From Hymenobacter sp. 15J16-1T3B (lineage in GTDB: Bacteria > Bacteroidota > Bacteroidia > Cytophagales > Hymenobacteraceae), in assembly GCF_020711235.1 (NCBI RefSeq), contig NZ_JAJFAV010000001.1, positions 62,001 to 126,000 of the forward strand: 64,000 nt of DNA. Reading direction: 5' to 3'. Position 1 is the first letter of the stretch, and the number at the start of each line of letters is the position of its first letter. The position numbers and the translations under genes were made by a program. Below, piece by piece: positions 38,491-47,402 of the stretch. The notes under the pieces are model-generated. The model saw only the letters and a list, made by a program, of their open reading frames with translations. It had not been told where the DNA came from and did not search any database.

Positions 38491-41400
38491 ATGAAGAAGC
38501 ACTACGCTTCATCCTGGCTGACCCTTGCCGCTCTACTCGCGGCGGCTCCGGCGGCCGTAGCCCAGCAACAAATCCTCGCCATCAAAGGCACCGTGCGCGA
38601 AGCCGGCACCCAGCAGCCGCTGCCCGGCGTGAGCGTGAACATCAAGGGCGGTACTACGGGCACCGTCAGCGACGCGGCGGGGCAGTTTCAGCTCAAGGAC
38701 CGGCTGCAGTTTCCCTTCGTGCTCGTGTTCAACATGATAGGTTACGAGCCCAAGGAACTCAGCATTCTGGACGCCAAAACGCCTATTTCGGTGGGCTTGG
38801 AGTCGAAGGCGGTGCTGACCAATGAGGTGGTGGTATCGGCTTCGCGGGTGGAGGAAAGCCGGCTGAAGTCGCCGGTGGCCATCGAGAAGCTCGACATCCG
38901 CGCCATCAAGGAGACGCCGGCGCCGAGCTTCTACGACGCGCTGGAAAACGTGAAGGGCGTGCAGATGACTACTTCCTCGCTGACCTTCAAGGTGCCGAAC
39001 ACCCGCGGCTTCAACATCCCGAACAACTTCCGCTTCATGCAGCTGGTCGACGGCGTGGACATGCAGGCCGCCACCCTGGGCGTGCCGCTGGGCAACGCCA
39101 TCGGCCCGACCGAGCTGGACGTGGCCTCGGTAGAAATTACACCCGGCGCGGCGTCGGCCCTGTACGGTATGAATGCCATCAACGGTATGGCGAACCTGAC
39201 CACCAAGAGCCCCTTCACCTACCAGGGCTTGAGCGTGTACCAGAAAGTAGGCGTCAACCATGTCGACGGCAAGGACCGCGCCCCAAGCGCGCTGACCGAA
39301 ACGGCCGTGCGCTGGGCCCAAGCCGTGGGCGCCACGCAGCGCTTCGCCTACAAGGTGAACCTGAGCTACCTGCGCGGCACCGACTGGCTGGCCAACACCC
39401 AGACCGACCAGAACCCGCAGAACCTGAGCTCGGCCAACCCGCGCTTCCCCGAGCTGAGCGGCCCGAATAACCCGGCGGCCGACCTCTGGAACCGCTACGG
39501 CGACGACAACGCCGGCAACGCGAGCATCACCATTCCCTACAACGGCCGCAACGAAACCTTCAACGTGCGCCGCACCGGCTACTACGAGCGGGATTTGACG
39601 AACCCCATCGTGCGCAACATCAAAGCCGACGCCAGCCTGCACTACAAGCTCACCGACAAGCTGGAGCTGAGCTACGGCTACCGCTTCGGGCTGATGGACG
39701 GCGTGTTTCAGCGCGGCAACAAGATTCAGCTCGACGGCGTGACGGTGCAAAACCACAAACTGGAGCTGCGCGGCGCCGACTTCACCCTGCGCGGCTACAT
39801 GCTGGTCGAAAACACCGGCAATTCCTACAACCTCAACCCGCTGGCGCTGAACCTGGATTTGCAGAACGGCTCCAACGCCGCTTGGGGCGCCAAATTCCGC
39901 AGCGAGTTGCAAAGCCAGCTGGGCGCCGGCGTAGGCTTGGCCGACGCCATGCGCCAAGCCCGCGTAGTGGCCGATGCCGGCCGCGCCCAGCCCGGCACGC
40001 CGGAGTTTGAGGCGCTCAAAAAGCAGATTATCAGCACCAACAACTGGGACAGCGGCGTGAACGTGCCCGGCGCGCCCACGCCCGGCGGGGCGGCCCTCAC
40101 CCAGCGCAGCCACACCTACCACGCCGACGCGCTCTGGAACCTGGGTCCGCGCATCAAGTTCGCAGACGTGGTGCTCGGCGCCGACGCCCGCGTGTACGCC
40201 GTCATTCCCGACGGCAACAACTTCGTGGACTTCGGCCGCCCGCTCGCGGAGCGCACCCAGCCCGGTGGGGCCAACCAGTACTACCGCAAAATCGGCGGCT
40301 TTGCCCAGGCCACCAAGCTGCTCTTCCACGACCGGCTCAAGCTCACCGGCTCGTTGCGTCTCGACTACAACCCCGAGTTCAAGCCCAAGCTCAACCCGCG
40401 GATTGCAGCCGTGTACTCGGCCGGCGCGAATCAGAACCACAACTTCCGCGCCTCCTACCAGAACGGCTGGCGCTTCCCCTCGCTGTTTGAGGCGCTGTCG
40501 TTCGTCAACAACGGCAACGTGCGCCGCGTGGGCGGTCTGGCCCGCGTCAACGAGGGCCTAAACTACCTCGACAACTCCTACACGCTGACCTCGATTTCGA
40601 CCTTCAACGCCGCGGTGAATGCCTACGTGGCCGCCAACGCCGGCACCACAGCCAACCAAGCCGCGCTGCGACCCGAAATCCGCAGCCTGCTGCAAGTCGG
40701 CAACCTGCCCACCGAGCAGCCCGAGCAAATCAATGCCTACGAGGTGGGCTACCGCAGCGTGCTGCTCGACAACCGCCTCTCCCTGGACATGGACGCCTAC
40801 TACAACGTTTATTCCGGCTTCCTGGGCCAGGTGGAAGTGAGCGTGCCCAAGGATGCCACGGGCCAGCAGGTGCAGGTCGGCAGTGACGACGCGGTGCTGG
40901 CCGCGCTGAACGCGAACCGCGCCGCCCGGCAGGACCGTTACCGCGTGTACACCAACGCCCGCAACGACTACCGCAGCTACGGTTCCACCCTCGGCCTGAC
41001 CTACAACGTGGTGCAGAAGTTCACCGTGGGCGGCAACGTGAGCTACAACGCGCTGTCGGAAAACAAGCAGGCCGACATCTTCGTGACCGGTTTCAACACC
41101 CCGAAGTGGGTGACCAACCTGACCTTCGGCAACCGCGAAGTGGTGCGCAATGTGGGCTTCAACGTGGTGTGGCGCCGCCAGAGCGCCTTCTACTGGGAAA
41201 GCCCGCTGGCCAACGGCCAAGTACCCAGCTACCAGACCGTCGACGCGCAGGTGAACGTGCGCGTGCCCGCCCTGAAGTCGACCATCAAAGTCGGCGGGGC
41301 CAACCTGCTCAACAACCGCTACATCCAGTACGCCGCCGGCCCGACCATCGGCGGGCTTTACTACGCGGCCCTCACTTTCGACGGCACGGTGCTGCGCTAA
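38491..41400 (+). CDS. TonB-dependent receptor in the sulfur locus
   Basis: 969 residues from the ATG at 38491 (a GTG two codons earlier is possible). Signal peptide MKKHYASSWLTLAALLAAAPAAVAQ. Then a carboxypeptidase-regulatory-like domain (IKGTVREAGTQQPLPGVSVNIKGG, residues about 32-110), a TonB-box-like EVVVSASRVEE, the plug (AIKETPAPSFYDALENVKGVQ, then ITPGAASALYGMNAINGMANL) and a beta-barrel to the C-terminus. No SusD partner gene is present. Position between cysJ and cysI suggests that it imports a sulfur source or a needed metal/cofactor (inferred). It would be energised by an ExbB/ExbD/TonB system. Confidence 0.92.
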   Translation: MKKHYASSWLTLAALLAAAPAAVAQQQILAIKGTVREAGTQQPLPGVSVNIKGGTTGTVSDAAGQFQLKDRLQFPFVLVFNMIGYEPKELSILDAKTPISVGLESKAVLTNEVVVSASRVEESRLKSPVAIEKLDIRAIKETPAPSFYDALENVKGVQMTTSSLTFKVPNTRGFNIPNNFRFMQLVDGVDMQAATLGVPLGNAIGPTELDVASVEITPGAASALYGMNAINGMANLTTKSPFTYQGLSVYQKVGVNHVDGKDRAPSALTETAVRWAQAVGATQRFAYKVNLSYLRGTDWLANTQTDQNPQNLSSANPRFPELSGPNNPAADLWNRYGDDNAGNASITIPYNGRNETFNVRRTGYYERDLTNPIVRNIKADASLHYKLTDKLELSYGYRFGLMDGVFQRGNKIQLDGVTVQNHKLELRGADFTLRGYMLVENTGNSYNLNPLALNLDLQNGSNAAWGAKFRSELQSQLGAGVGLADAMRQARVVADAGRAQPGTPEFEALKKQIISTNNWDSGVNVPGAPTPGGAALTQRSHTYHADALWNLGPRIKFADVVLGADARVYAVIPDGNNFVDFGRPLAERTQPGGANQYYRKIGGFAQATKLLFHDRLKLTGSLRLDYNPEFKPKLNPRIAAVYSAGANQNHNFRASYQNGWRFPSLFEALSFVNNGNVRRVGGLARVNEGLNYLDNSYTLTSISTFNAAVNAYVAANAGTTANQAALRPEIRSLLQVGNLPTEQPEQINAYEVGYRSVLLDNRLSLDMDAYYNVYSGFLGQVEVSVPKDATGQQVQVGSDDAVLAALNANRAARQDRYRVYTNARNDYRSYGSTLGLTYNVVQKFTVGGNVSYNALSENKQADIFVTGFNTPKWVTNLTFGNREVVRNVGFNVVWRRQSAFYWESPLANGQVPSYQTVDAQVNVRVPALKSTIKVGGANLLNNRYIQYAAGPTIGGLYYAALTFDGTVLR

Positions 41401-41414
41401 CCAACCCAACCAGA

Positions 41415-41527
41415 CCGTCCTGTCGAGCTTGCCGAGACATCACGCGTGCTGAGGTCCGGTAGTAATGTCCTCGTTCAACGAGCAGGTTACTAGCCAGCGA
41501 GATGTCTCGGCAAGCTCGACAGGACGG
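41415..41527. repeat. Intergenic inverted-repeat element, perfect 27-bp arms (copy G)
   Basis: Arms 41415-41441 and 41501-41527 are exact reverse complements (27 of 27), outer end CCGTCCTGTCGAGCTTGCCG. It lies between the receptor gene and cysI and ends 43 bp before the cysI start. Confidence 0.9.
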
Positions 41528-41570
41528 CCTTTTCCACGATTCCCCGCGGAAGCCGCTTCCGCCCACCGAT

Positions 41571-43274
41571 ATGACCGACAAGTCCCAGCTTTCCGAAGTC
41601 GAGCACGTCAAGGACGCCAGCAATTACCTGCGCGGCACCCTGCGCCAGAGCGTGCAAAACCCGATTACGGGCGCGCTCTACCCCGACGACACCCACCTGA
41701 TCAAGTTCCACGGCTCCTACCAGCAAACCGACCGCGACCTGGAAAGCGAGCGGAAGCGCCAGAAGCTGGAGCCGCTCTACTCCTTCATGATCCGGGTGCG
41801 CGTGCCCGGCGGCGTGGCCTCGCCCGCGCAGTGGCAGCGCATGGACGACCTCGCCAACGAGTACGCCAACGGCACGCTCAAGCTGACCACGCGCCAGACC
41901 TTTCAGCTCCACGGCGTGCTCAAGCGCGACCTGCCACAGACCATTCAGGGCTTCAACGCGGTGCTGATGGACAGCATTGCCGGCTGCGGCGACGTGAACC
42001 GCAACGTGATGTGCGGCGCCAACCCGCACGAGTCGCGGCTGCACGCGGCAGTGCACGAGGTGTCGAAGCAAATCAGCGCGCACCTCACGCCGCAGACCAC
42101 GGCCTACTGGGAACTGTGGCTTAATGGTGAGCAGCACCTCACGACCGAGCCAGCCGAAGACGCGGAGCCCATCTACGGCAAGACCTACCTGCCGCGCAAG
42201 TTCAAGATTGCCCTGGCCGTGCCGCCCTACAACGACACCGACATCTTCGCCAACGACATCGGCCTCGTGGCCATCGAGGAAAACGGCGCGCTAGCTGGCT
42301 TCAACGTGGCCGTGGGCGGCGGCATGGGCATGACCTTCGGTATGCCCGACACCTACCCGCGCCTGGCCGACCTCATCGGCTTCGTGCCAACAGCTCAGGT
42401 GGTGGACGTGTGCGAGAAAATCGTGACCATTCAGCGCGACTGGGGCAACCGGCAGAACCGCAAGTTCTCCCGCCTGAAGTACACCCTCGACCGCGTGGGC
42501 CTCGACGGGTTCGTGGCCGAGCTGCAGCAGCGCCTTGGGTACGACATTGAGCCCGCCCGCGCCTACCGCTTCGACACGTCGAGCGACAACTTCGGCTGGG
42601 TGCAGGGCCCCGACGGCAAGCTGCACCTGGGCTTGTTCGTGGAAGGCGGGCGGGTGAAGGACACTGAAGACGTGCAGCTCAAAACCGCCCTGCGCGAAGT
42701 AGCCGAATTCCACACCGGCGAGTTCCGACTGACCGGCAACCAGAACTTGGTTATTGCCAATATTGAGCCCACACACCGCGCCCGGGTGGAAGAAGTGCTG
42801 GCCCGATACGGCGTGCTGGGCCCGACCATCAAGCGCACGGCGTTGCGGCTGGGTGCGCTGGCCTGCGTGGCCCTAAACACCTGCTCGCTAGCTTTTGCCG
42901 AAGCCGAACGTTATCTTCCCCAGCTCCTCAACCGGCTGGACGCCGTTATCCGGGCCCATGGCCTGGCCAACGCAGGCATCCTGATTCGCATGACCGGCTG
43001 CCCCAACGGCTGCGCCCGCCCCTACCTCGGCGAAATCGGGCTGGTGGGCAAGGCCGTCGGCCGCTACAACCTCTACCTCGGCGCGAGTCACGCCGGGGAA
43101 CGACTGAACAAGCTCTACCGGGAGATGTTAGACGAGGACGGCATCATCGGGGAGCTGACGCCCCTGCTGGCCGCCTACGCCCAATACCGCCTGCCTACCG
43201 AACGCTTCGGCGACTTTGTCATCCGCCAGGGACACGTCGCCGCTACCACCCACGGCCAAAACTTCCACGCTTGA
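41571..43274 (+). CDS. cysI: Assimilatory sulfite reductase hemoprotein (CysI)
   Basis: 567 residues from the ATG at 41571 (MTDKSQLSEVEHVKDASNYLRGTL); an upstream in-frame start lies inside the repeat element. Nitrite/sulfite reductase ferredoxin-like and siroheme domains occur twice. The [4Fe-4S]/siroheme ligands are ALACVALNTC (C-x5-C) and TGCPNGC (C-x3-C). Arg-rich siroheme contacts include KLTTRQTFQLHGV and GCGDVNRNVMC. It reduces sulfite to sulfide using CysJ. Its stop overlaps the next start (TGATG), so the two are translationally coupled. Confidence 0.95.
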   Translation: MTDKSQLSEVEHVKDASNYLRGTLRQSVQNPITGALYPDDTHLIKFHGSYQQTDRDLESERKRQKLEPLYSFMIRVRVPGGVASPAQWQRMDDLANEYANGTLKLTTRQTFQLHGVLKRDLPQTIQGFNAVLMDSIAGCGDVNRNVMCGANPHESRLHAAVHEVSKQISAHLTPQTTAYWELWLNGEQHLTTEPAEDAEPIYGKTYLPRKFKIALAVPPYNDTDIFANDIGLVAIEENGALAGFNVAVGGGMGMTFGMPDTYPRLADLIGFVPTAQVVDVCEKIVTIQRDWGNRQNRKFSRLKYTLDRVGLDGFVAELQQRLGYDIEPARAYRFDTSSDNFGWVQGPDGKLHLGLFVEGGRVKDTEDVQLKTALREVAEFHTGEFRLTGNQNLVIANIEPTHRARVEEVLARYGVLGPTIKRTALRLGALACVALNTCSLAFAEAERYLPQLLNRLDAVIRAHGLANAGILIRMTGCPNGCARPYLGEIGLVGKAVGRYNLYLGASHAGERLNKLYREMLDEDGIIGELTPLLAAYAQYRLPTERFGDFVIRQGHVAATTHGQNFHA

Positions 43275-44785
43275 TGAACTCGTCTGCCCTGCCGCTGCAC
43301 CTGGCCACCGGCCCGCCCGCCGACGACGCGGCCCCGGCCACCGGCAACACCCTGTTTCCCGTCTTTCTGAAGCTGGAACACCTGCGCGTGCTGCTGGTGG
43401 GCGGCGGCGCCGTGGGCCTCGAAAAGCTCACCGCCCTGCTGCGCAACTCCCCCGCCGCCAGCGTCACGGTGGTCAGCGACGTTATTTCCGCCGAAATCCG
43501 CACGCTGGCCGCTCAGCACCCGGCCGTGCAGCTGCACGAGCGGCCCTACCAGCTCAGCGACCTGCTGGGCCACGACCTGGTGCTCATTGCCACCAACGAC
43601 CGGGCGCTGAACAGCCGCATCAAACAAGAAGCCGCCGGCCACGGGCTGCTGGCCAACGTGGCCGACACGCCCGCGGAGTGCGACTTTTACCTGGGCTCCA
43701 TCGTGCAGAAGGGCGACCTGAAAGTGGCCATCAGCACCAACGGCAAGTCGCCGACGGTGGCCAAGCGCCTGCGCGACGTACTCAGCGAGGTGCTGCCCGA
43801 CGAGCTGAACGAGGTGCTGCAGCACATGGGCGTCATCCGCAGCCGCCTCTCGGGCGACTTCGCCCAGAAAGTAAAGGCCCTGAACGAGGTGACGGCCGAG
43901 CTGGCCGAGTCGCCCGCCACGACCATGTGGCGGCGCATTGCTACGTTCTCGCTGTTCGGCTTCGCGCTGCTGCTGGGCATCAACATCCTCTCGCTCTACT
44001 ACACCTGGCCGGAAGTCTGGGGCGTGGTCAGCAACGCCCGCACCTTCTACCTGTTCGTGGCCGTGGGCTTCGCTGCACAGCTCGTCGACGGGCTCCTGGG
44101 CATGGGTTACGGCGTAGTCACGGCCATCAGCCTGATGTCGTTGGGGCTGAATCCGGCGGCCGTCAGCGCCAGCATCCACACGGCCGAAATGTTTGCCAGC
44201 GGCGCCTCGGGCTACAACCACTACCGCTTCGGCAACGTGAACCGCCGCTTGTTTCGGGCGCTGCTGATTCCGGGCATCCTGGGCGCGGTGAGCGGAGCAT
44301 TCCTGCTCTCCAAGTTCGGCGATGAATACGCCGGCTACGTGAAGCCCGTGCTGGCCTGCTATCTGCTGCTGCTGGGCCTACGCATCATCAGCAAAGCCTT
44401 TCGCAAGCCCGACCTGCGCAAGCGTAAGGTCAAGCACGTGGGCTGGCTGGCCGGCGCCGGCGGCTTCCTCGACTCGTTCGGCGGCGGCGGCTGGGGCCCC
44501 TTGGTTACCAGCACGCTCATTTCGCAGGGCCGCACCCCGCAGTACGTCATCGGCTCGGTAAGCCTGACGGAGTTCTTCGTCACCTTCGCCAGCGCCCTCA
44601 CTTTCTTCGCCACCATCGGCATCTCGCACTGGCAAGTGGTGCTCGGCCTGATTGTGGGCGGCGTGGCCGCCGCGCCCTTTGCCGCCCGTCTAGCCGGCCG
44701 CATTTCCACCCGCTTCATGTTCCTGGGCGTGGGCCTGATGGTTATCATCTGGAGCCTGTGGGCCCTGCGCAAGGTGTTTTTCTGA
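43274..44785 (+). CDS. Siroheme synthase (Met8/CysG-N type) fused to a TSUP-family transporter
   Basis: 503 residues; ATG overlaps the cysI stop. Residues about 28-215 form a precorrin-2 dehydrogenase/sirohydrochlorin ferrochelatase module: NAD motif VLLVGGGAVGLEKL, catalytic Asp region NVADTPAECDFYLGSIVQKGDLKVAISTNGKSP, and the dimer helix domain. Residues about 225-503 are a TauE/SafE (TSUP) transporter with about eight membrane segments (VDGLLGMGYGVVTAISLMSLGLNPAAVSASIHTAEMF; GWGPLVTSTLISQG). The first part makes siroheme for CysI; the second would carry sulfite, sulfate or another sulfur compound (inferred). A fusion explains the lack of separate cysG and transporter genes. Confidence 0.92.
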   Translation: MNSSALPLHLATGPPADDAAPATGNTLFPVFLKLEHLRVLLVGGGAVGLEKLTALLRNSPAASVTVVSDVISAEIRTLAAQHPAVQLHERPYQLSDLLGHDLVLIATNDRALNSRIKQEAAGHGLLANVADTPAECDFYLGSIVQKGDLKVAISTNGKSPTVAKRLRDVLSEVLPDELNEVLQHMGVIRSRLSGDFAQKVKALNEVTAELAESPATTMWRRIATFSLFGFALLLGINILSLYYTWPEVWGVVSNARTFYLFVAVGFAAQLVDGLLGMGYGVVTAISLMSLGLNPAAVSASIHTAEMFASGASGYNHYRFGNVNRRLFRALLIPGILGAVSGAFLLSKFGDEYAGYVKPVLACYLLLLGLRIISKAFRKPDLRKRKVKHVGWLAGAGGFLDSFGGGGWGPLVTSTLISQGRTPQYVIGSVSLTEFFVTFASALTFFATIGISHWQVVLGLIVGGVAAAPFAARLAGRISTRFMFLGVGLMVIIWSLWALRKVFF

Positions 44786-44797
44786 TTCAGCTACACA

Positions 44798-44860
44798 GCC
44801 CGAATAAACCAAAACGTCATTCCTCGACAAGCGCGGAATGACGTTTTGGTTTATTCGGGC
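44798..44860. terminator. Bidirectional terminator with 26-bp perfect stem
   Basis: Arms 44798-44823 and 44835-44860 are exact reverse complements with an 11-nt loop. The inner end AACGTCATTCC resembles the ends of the intergenic repeat family, so it may derive from it. Confidence 0.85.
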
Positions 44861-44884
44861 AGCGCGGAATGCGGCTTCGCGGTA

Positions 44885-45430
44885 TCAGTTCAACTCCCCA
44901 AGCGGCGGCACGTCTACGTCGGGGCGGCGGCGGAAGGAGCTGGGCAACTCGGCAGGACGGCGGCGGTTGTAAAACGCGTCTTCGCTGTAGCTGGGCTGCT
45001 CGTAGAAGGGCGACTGACTTTCGCGGCTGGGCACCGGCAGGCTCAGGGCGCGCAACATGGCTTCCTCGTACTCGCGGCTGATGCTGATTTCCTGGTAAGG
45101 CGGGTAATTCAGCACCGCCTCGGCGGTGAGAGCCGGCACAAAGACGTTGTCCCCGTCGTCGTCGAGCGCGGCGGCGCCAATGGGAATCAGGATATGCCGC
45201 TCGTGCTGGTTGATGTTCAGGCCGGCGTCCAGTTCCACGTCGAGGTAGCGCACTTTCAGCACTTCACGCTCCACAATGAGTTCGTACACGTCGCCAAAGC
45301 GTTTGCCGTCGGCGCCGCGCACGGCCCAGCCGCGCACGTCGGGGCTGCCGTCGGCTACTTCGAAGTCGGTCAGGTCGCGCAGCCGGGCCAGGTGCATGCC
45401 CTCGGCGCTGGGGACGGGAGTTGTTTCCAT
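44885..45430 (-). CDS. PRC-barrel domain protein
   Basis: 181 residues. A PRC-barrel covers about 12-110 (MHLARLRDLTDFEVADGSPDVRGWAVRGADGKRFGDVYELIVEREVLKVRYLDVEL, then RHILIPIGAAALDDDGDNVFVPALTAEAVLNYPPY). The C-terminal part is Pro/Ser/Arg-rich and disordered (YEQPSYSEDAFYNRRRPAELPSSFRRRPDVDVPP). PRC-barrels occur in photosynthetic reaction-centre H subunits and in stress-related or RNA-maturation proteins; the role here is unknown. Downstream of, and probably cotranscribed with, the 45462-46139 gene. Confidence 0.85.
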   Translation of the reverse strand: METTPVPSAEGMHLARLRDLTDFEVADGSPDVRGWAVRGADGKRFGDVYELIVEREVLKVRYLDVELDAGLNINQHERHILIPIGAAALDDDGDNVFVPALTAEAVLNYPPYQEISISREYEEAMLRALSLPVPSRESQSPFYEQPSYSEDAFYNRRRPAELPSSFRRRPDVDVPPLGELN

Positions 45431-45461
45431 ACTGCTTGCTGAATCAGGGAGGGGCGGTCGG

Positions 45462-46139
45462 TTACGCCGCGGGCTTTTCCAGTACGCGCAACACGTTGGC
45501 GGCCTGCTGAAAAAACGCCTGCGTGGCCTGTTGTTCGGCCGCGGTGGCCGTGCGGCCGCTGAGCTGGGCGGCTTGGTCCACCAGTTTCTTCACGTCGGTT
45601 TCGATGGTGGCGTAGCCGCGGCGCTGCATTTCCTGCATCAGCTCGGCCGCCGCCACGAAGCCGGGCCGCAGCGAGCCGCCGTCGGCCACGCGGCTGGTGG
45701 CGCTGGTCAGGTCGTTGCGCTTTTCCTCCACGGCGGGCGTGCGCAGGTCGGTGCGGTCGGCCAAGCTCACCAGCACATTGGTCAGCAGCCCCAGCCCGCG
45801 GCGGGCGTAGGTCGAGCTGCTCGGGTCGTCGGCCACGAAGGCGTAGAAATCGGCCGGTTCGGCCCCGGCTTCCTCGCTCACGTCGTCGGTAGCCAGGTTG
45901 CCCACCGACGGGTCGCCGGTGGGGGCTGCGGGGTCGGCGGTGGCAGCGGCGTCGCCGCTGGGCACGCTCACCGTGTCGGCGGGCGTAGCGGCCGGCGCCC
46001 CGGGGGCGGGGGCGGGCGGCGTGGCTTGGTCGCGGCTGACGAGGTACCACACGCCCAGGGCCAGCACCACCAGCACCGCTATCAAGAGCGGCCACGGGCT
46101 TATTCTTCTTTTCTTCCGTTGAATGTTGATTTCAGCCAT
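45462..46139 (-). CDS. Single-pass membrane protein with helical C-terminal domain
   Basis: 225 residues from the ATG at 46139. Basic N-terminus (NIQRKKRR), one membrane segment (about 17-36, WPLLIAVLVVLALGVWYLVS), a Pro/Ala/Thr/Asp-rich linker (about 40-95), then an amphipathic helical domain (YARRGLGLLTNVLVSLADRTDLRTPAVEEKRNDL to the end). The linker implies that the helical domain sits outside the inner membrane. No family recognised. Confidence 0.7.
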   Translation of the reverse strand: MAEINIQRKKRRISPWPLLIAVLVVLALGVWYLVSRDQATPPAPAPGAPAATPADTVSVPSGDAAATADPAAPTGDPSVGNLATDDVSEEAGAEPADFYAFVADDPSSSTYARRGLGLLTNVLVSLADRTDLRTPAVEEKRNDLTSATSRVADGGSLRPGFVAAAELMQEMQRRGYATIETDVKKLVDQAAQLSGRTATAAEQQATQAFFQQAANVLRVLEKPAA

Positions 46140-46403
46140 AAGAGTTGCGGAGAGCCTTCGGCGTAGTCCATACGCGTTGCCACGAAAATAGGTGCTGCGC
46201 GGACTTTGCAGACGGCCTGCAGGCCGCACCACGCGGCGGCGCGGCATGAGGTACCGCCGACGTCCATTGTGGTTGATCAAACAAGCGGCAAGCGCCTCCG
46301 TTCTTCTGCTCCCGGCCCCGCACTGGACAGATGCTGTTGCGGCCGGTTACGCAGAGTGTGGCGCCTAACGGTTTACTTACCGCCCCAACCTACGCCGCTG
46401 CCC

Positions 46404-47402
46404 GTGTCTCCCGAATCCGTTTTGCAAGAACTGCTAGCGCGCGCCCTGCTGCCGCCCGCCCAAGCGGCGCTCATCCGCGCCGACGAAACCCGCCGCCCCT
46501 TCTCGCTGCACCGCGAGCTGCGCCTGCTGCTGTACCTGGGCATCGTGCTGCTCAGCGGTGGGCTGGGCGTGCTCATTTACCAGCACATCGACCGCATCGG
46601 CCACGGCGTGATAGTGGCCGCCATGGCCGGGCTGATGCTGGCCTGCCTGGGCTACGCGGCGCGGCACCTGCCGCCCTTCACCTGGGCCGAGGCCCCGCGT
46701 ACCGGCTTTCTGCCCGACTACGCCCTGCTGCTCGGCTGCCTGCTCTTCGTCACCCTCGAAACCTACCTGCAGGTGCAGTACGGCGTGTTTGGCTCCCGCT
46801 ACGGGCTAGCCACGGTGCTGCCGGCAGCAGTGTTTTTTGCCCTGGCTTACCGCTTCGACCACCGCGGCGTGCTGGCCATGGGCATCACGGCGCTGGCGGC
46901 CTGGGTGGGCGTCACCATTCAGCCGCTGTCGGCCTTCGTCACCAACGACTTCTGGCATTCCCGCCTGAGCACCGCGGCCATCGTGCTGGGCCTGGGCCTG
47001 ATGGCGACCGGGCTGCTGGCGGAGCGCTACGGCCGCAAGGCGCACTTTGCTTTCACCTACCTCTCGCTGGGCAGCAACCTGCTGCTGCTGGCCGCCACCG
47101 CCTCCCTGCTCGATTTCACGCCCGGCGCCGGCAGCTTTCCGCCGGTGGTACTGGTGCCGCTGATCCTGGCCGTGTGCGCCGCCTTGGTGTGGTACGCCCG
47201 CCGGGCGCACTCGTACTTGCTGCTGCTACTGGGCGTCGCCTACGCCTACGTGGTGGTGACCTACCTGCTGGTGCGCCTCATCGAATTCACCAACGGCTTC
47301 AACGACGGCGGCTTCGTGCTGCTGCTGTTTTACGTGCCGCTGTCGGCCGTCGGGGTGGTGTGGCTGCTGCTGAACATCAAGAAACTTCTGCGCCCCCGAT
47401 GA
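46404..47402 (+). CDS. DUF2157-like multi-pass membrane protein
   Basis: 332 residues from the GTG at 46404 (MSPESVLQELLARALLPPAQAALIRADETRRPFSLHREL). The soluble N-terminal segment is followed by about ten hydrophobic segments, a pattern of DUF2157 proteins (LRLLLYLGIVLLSGGLGVLIYQHIDRIGHG). Function of the family is unknown. The stop overlaps the start of the next membrane-protein gene (ATGA), so the two are translationally coupled and probably act together. Confidence 0.8.
   Translation: MSPESVLQELLARALLPPAQAALIRADETRRPFSLHRELRLLLYLGIVLLSGGLGVLIYQHIDRIGHGVIVAAMAGLMLACLGYAARHLPPFTWAEAPRTGFLPDYALLLGCLLFVTLETYLQVQYGVFGSRYGLATVLPAAVFFALAYRFDHRGVLAMGITALAAWVGVTIQPLSAFVTNDFWHSRLSTAAIVLGLGLMATGLLAERYGRKAHFAFTYLSLGSNLLLLAATASLLDFTPGAGSFPPVVLVPLILAVCAALVWYARRAHSYLLLLLGVAYAYVVVTYLLVRLIEFTNGFNDGGFVLLLFYVPLSAVGVVWLLLNIKKLLRPR

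Noticed and set aside
38533-40440. 635-codon minus-strand frame opposite the TonB-dependent receptor
   Set aside because: Shadow frame with His/Val/Gly/Ala bias; the receptor on the plus strand has signal peptide, plug and barrel.
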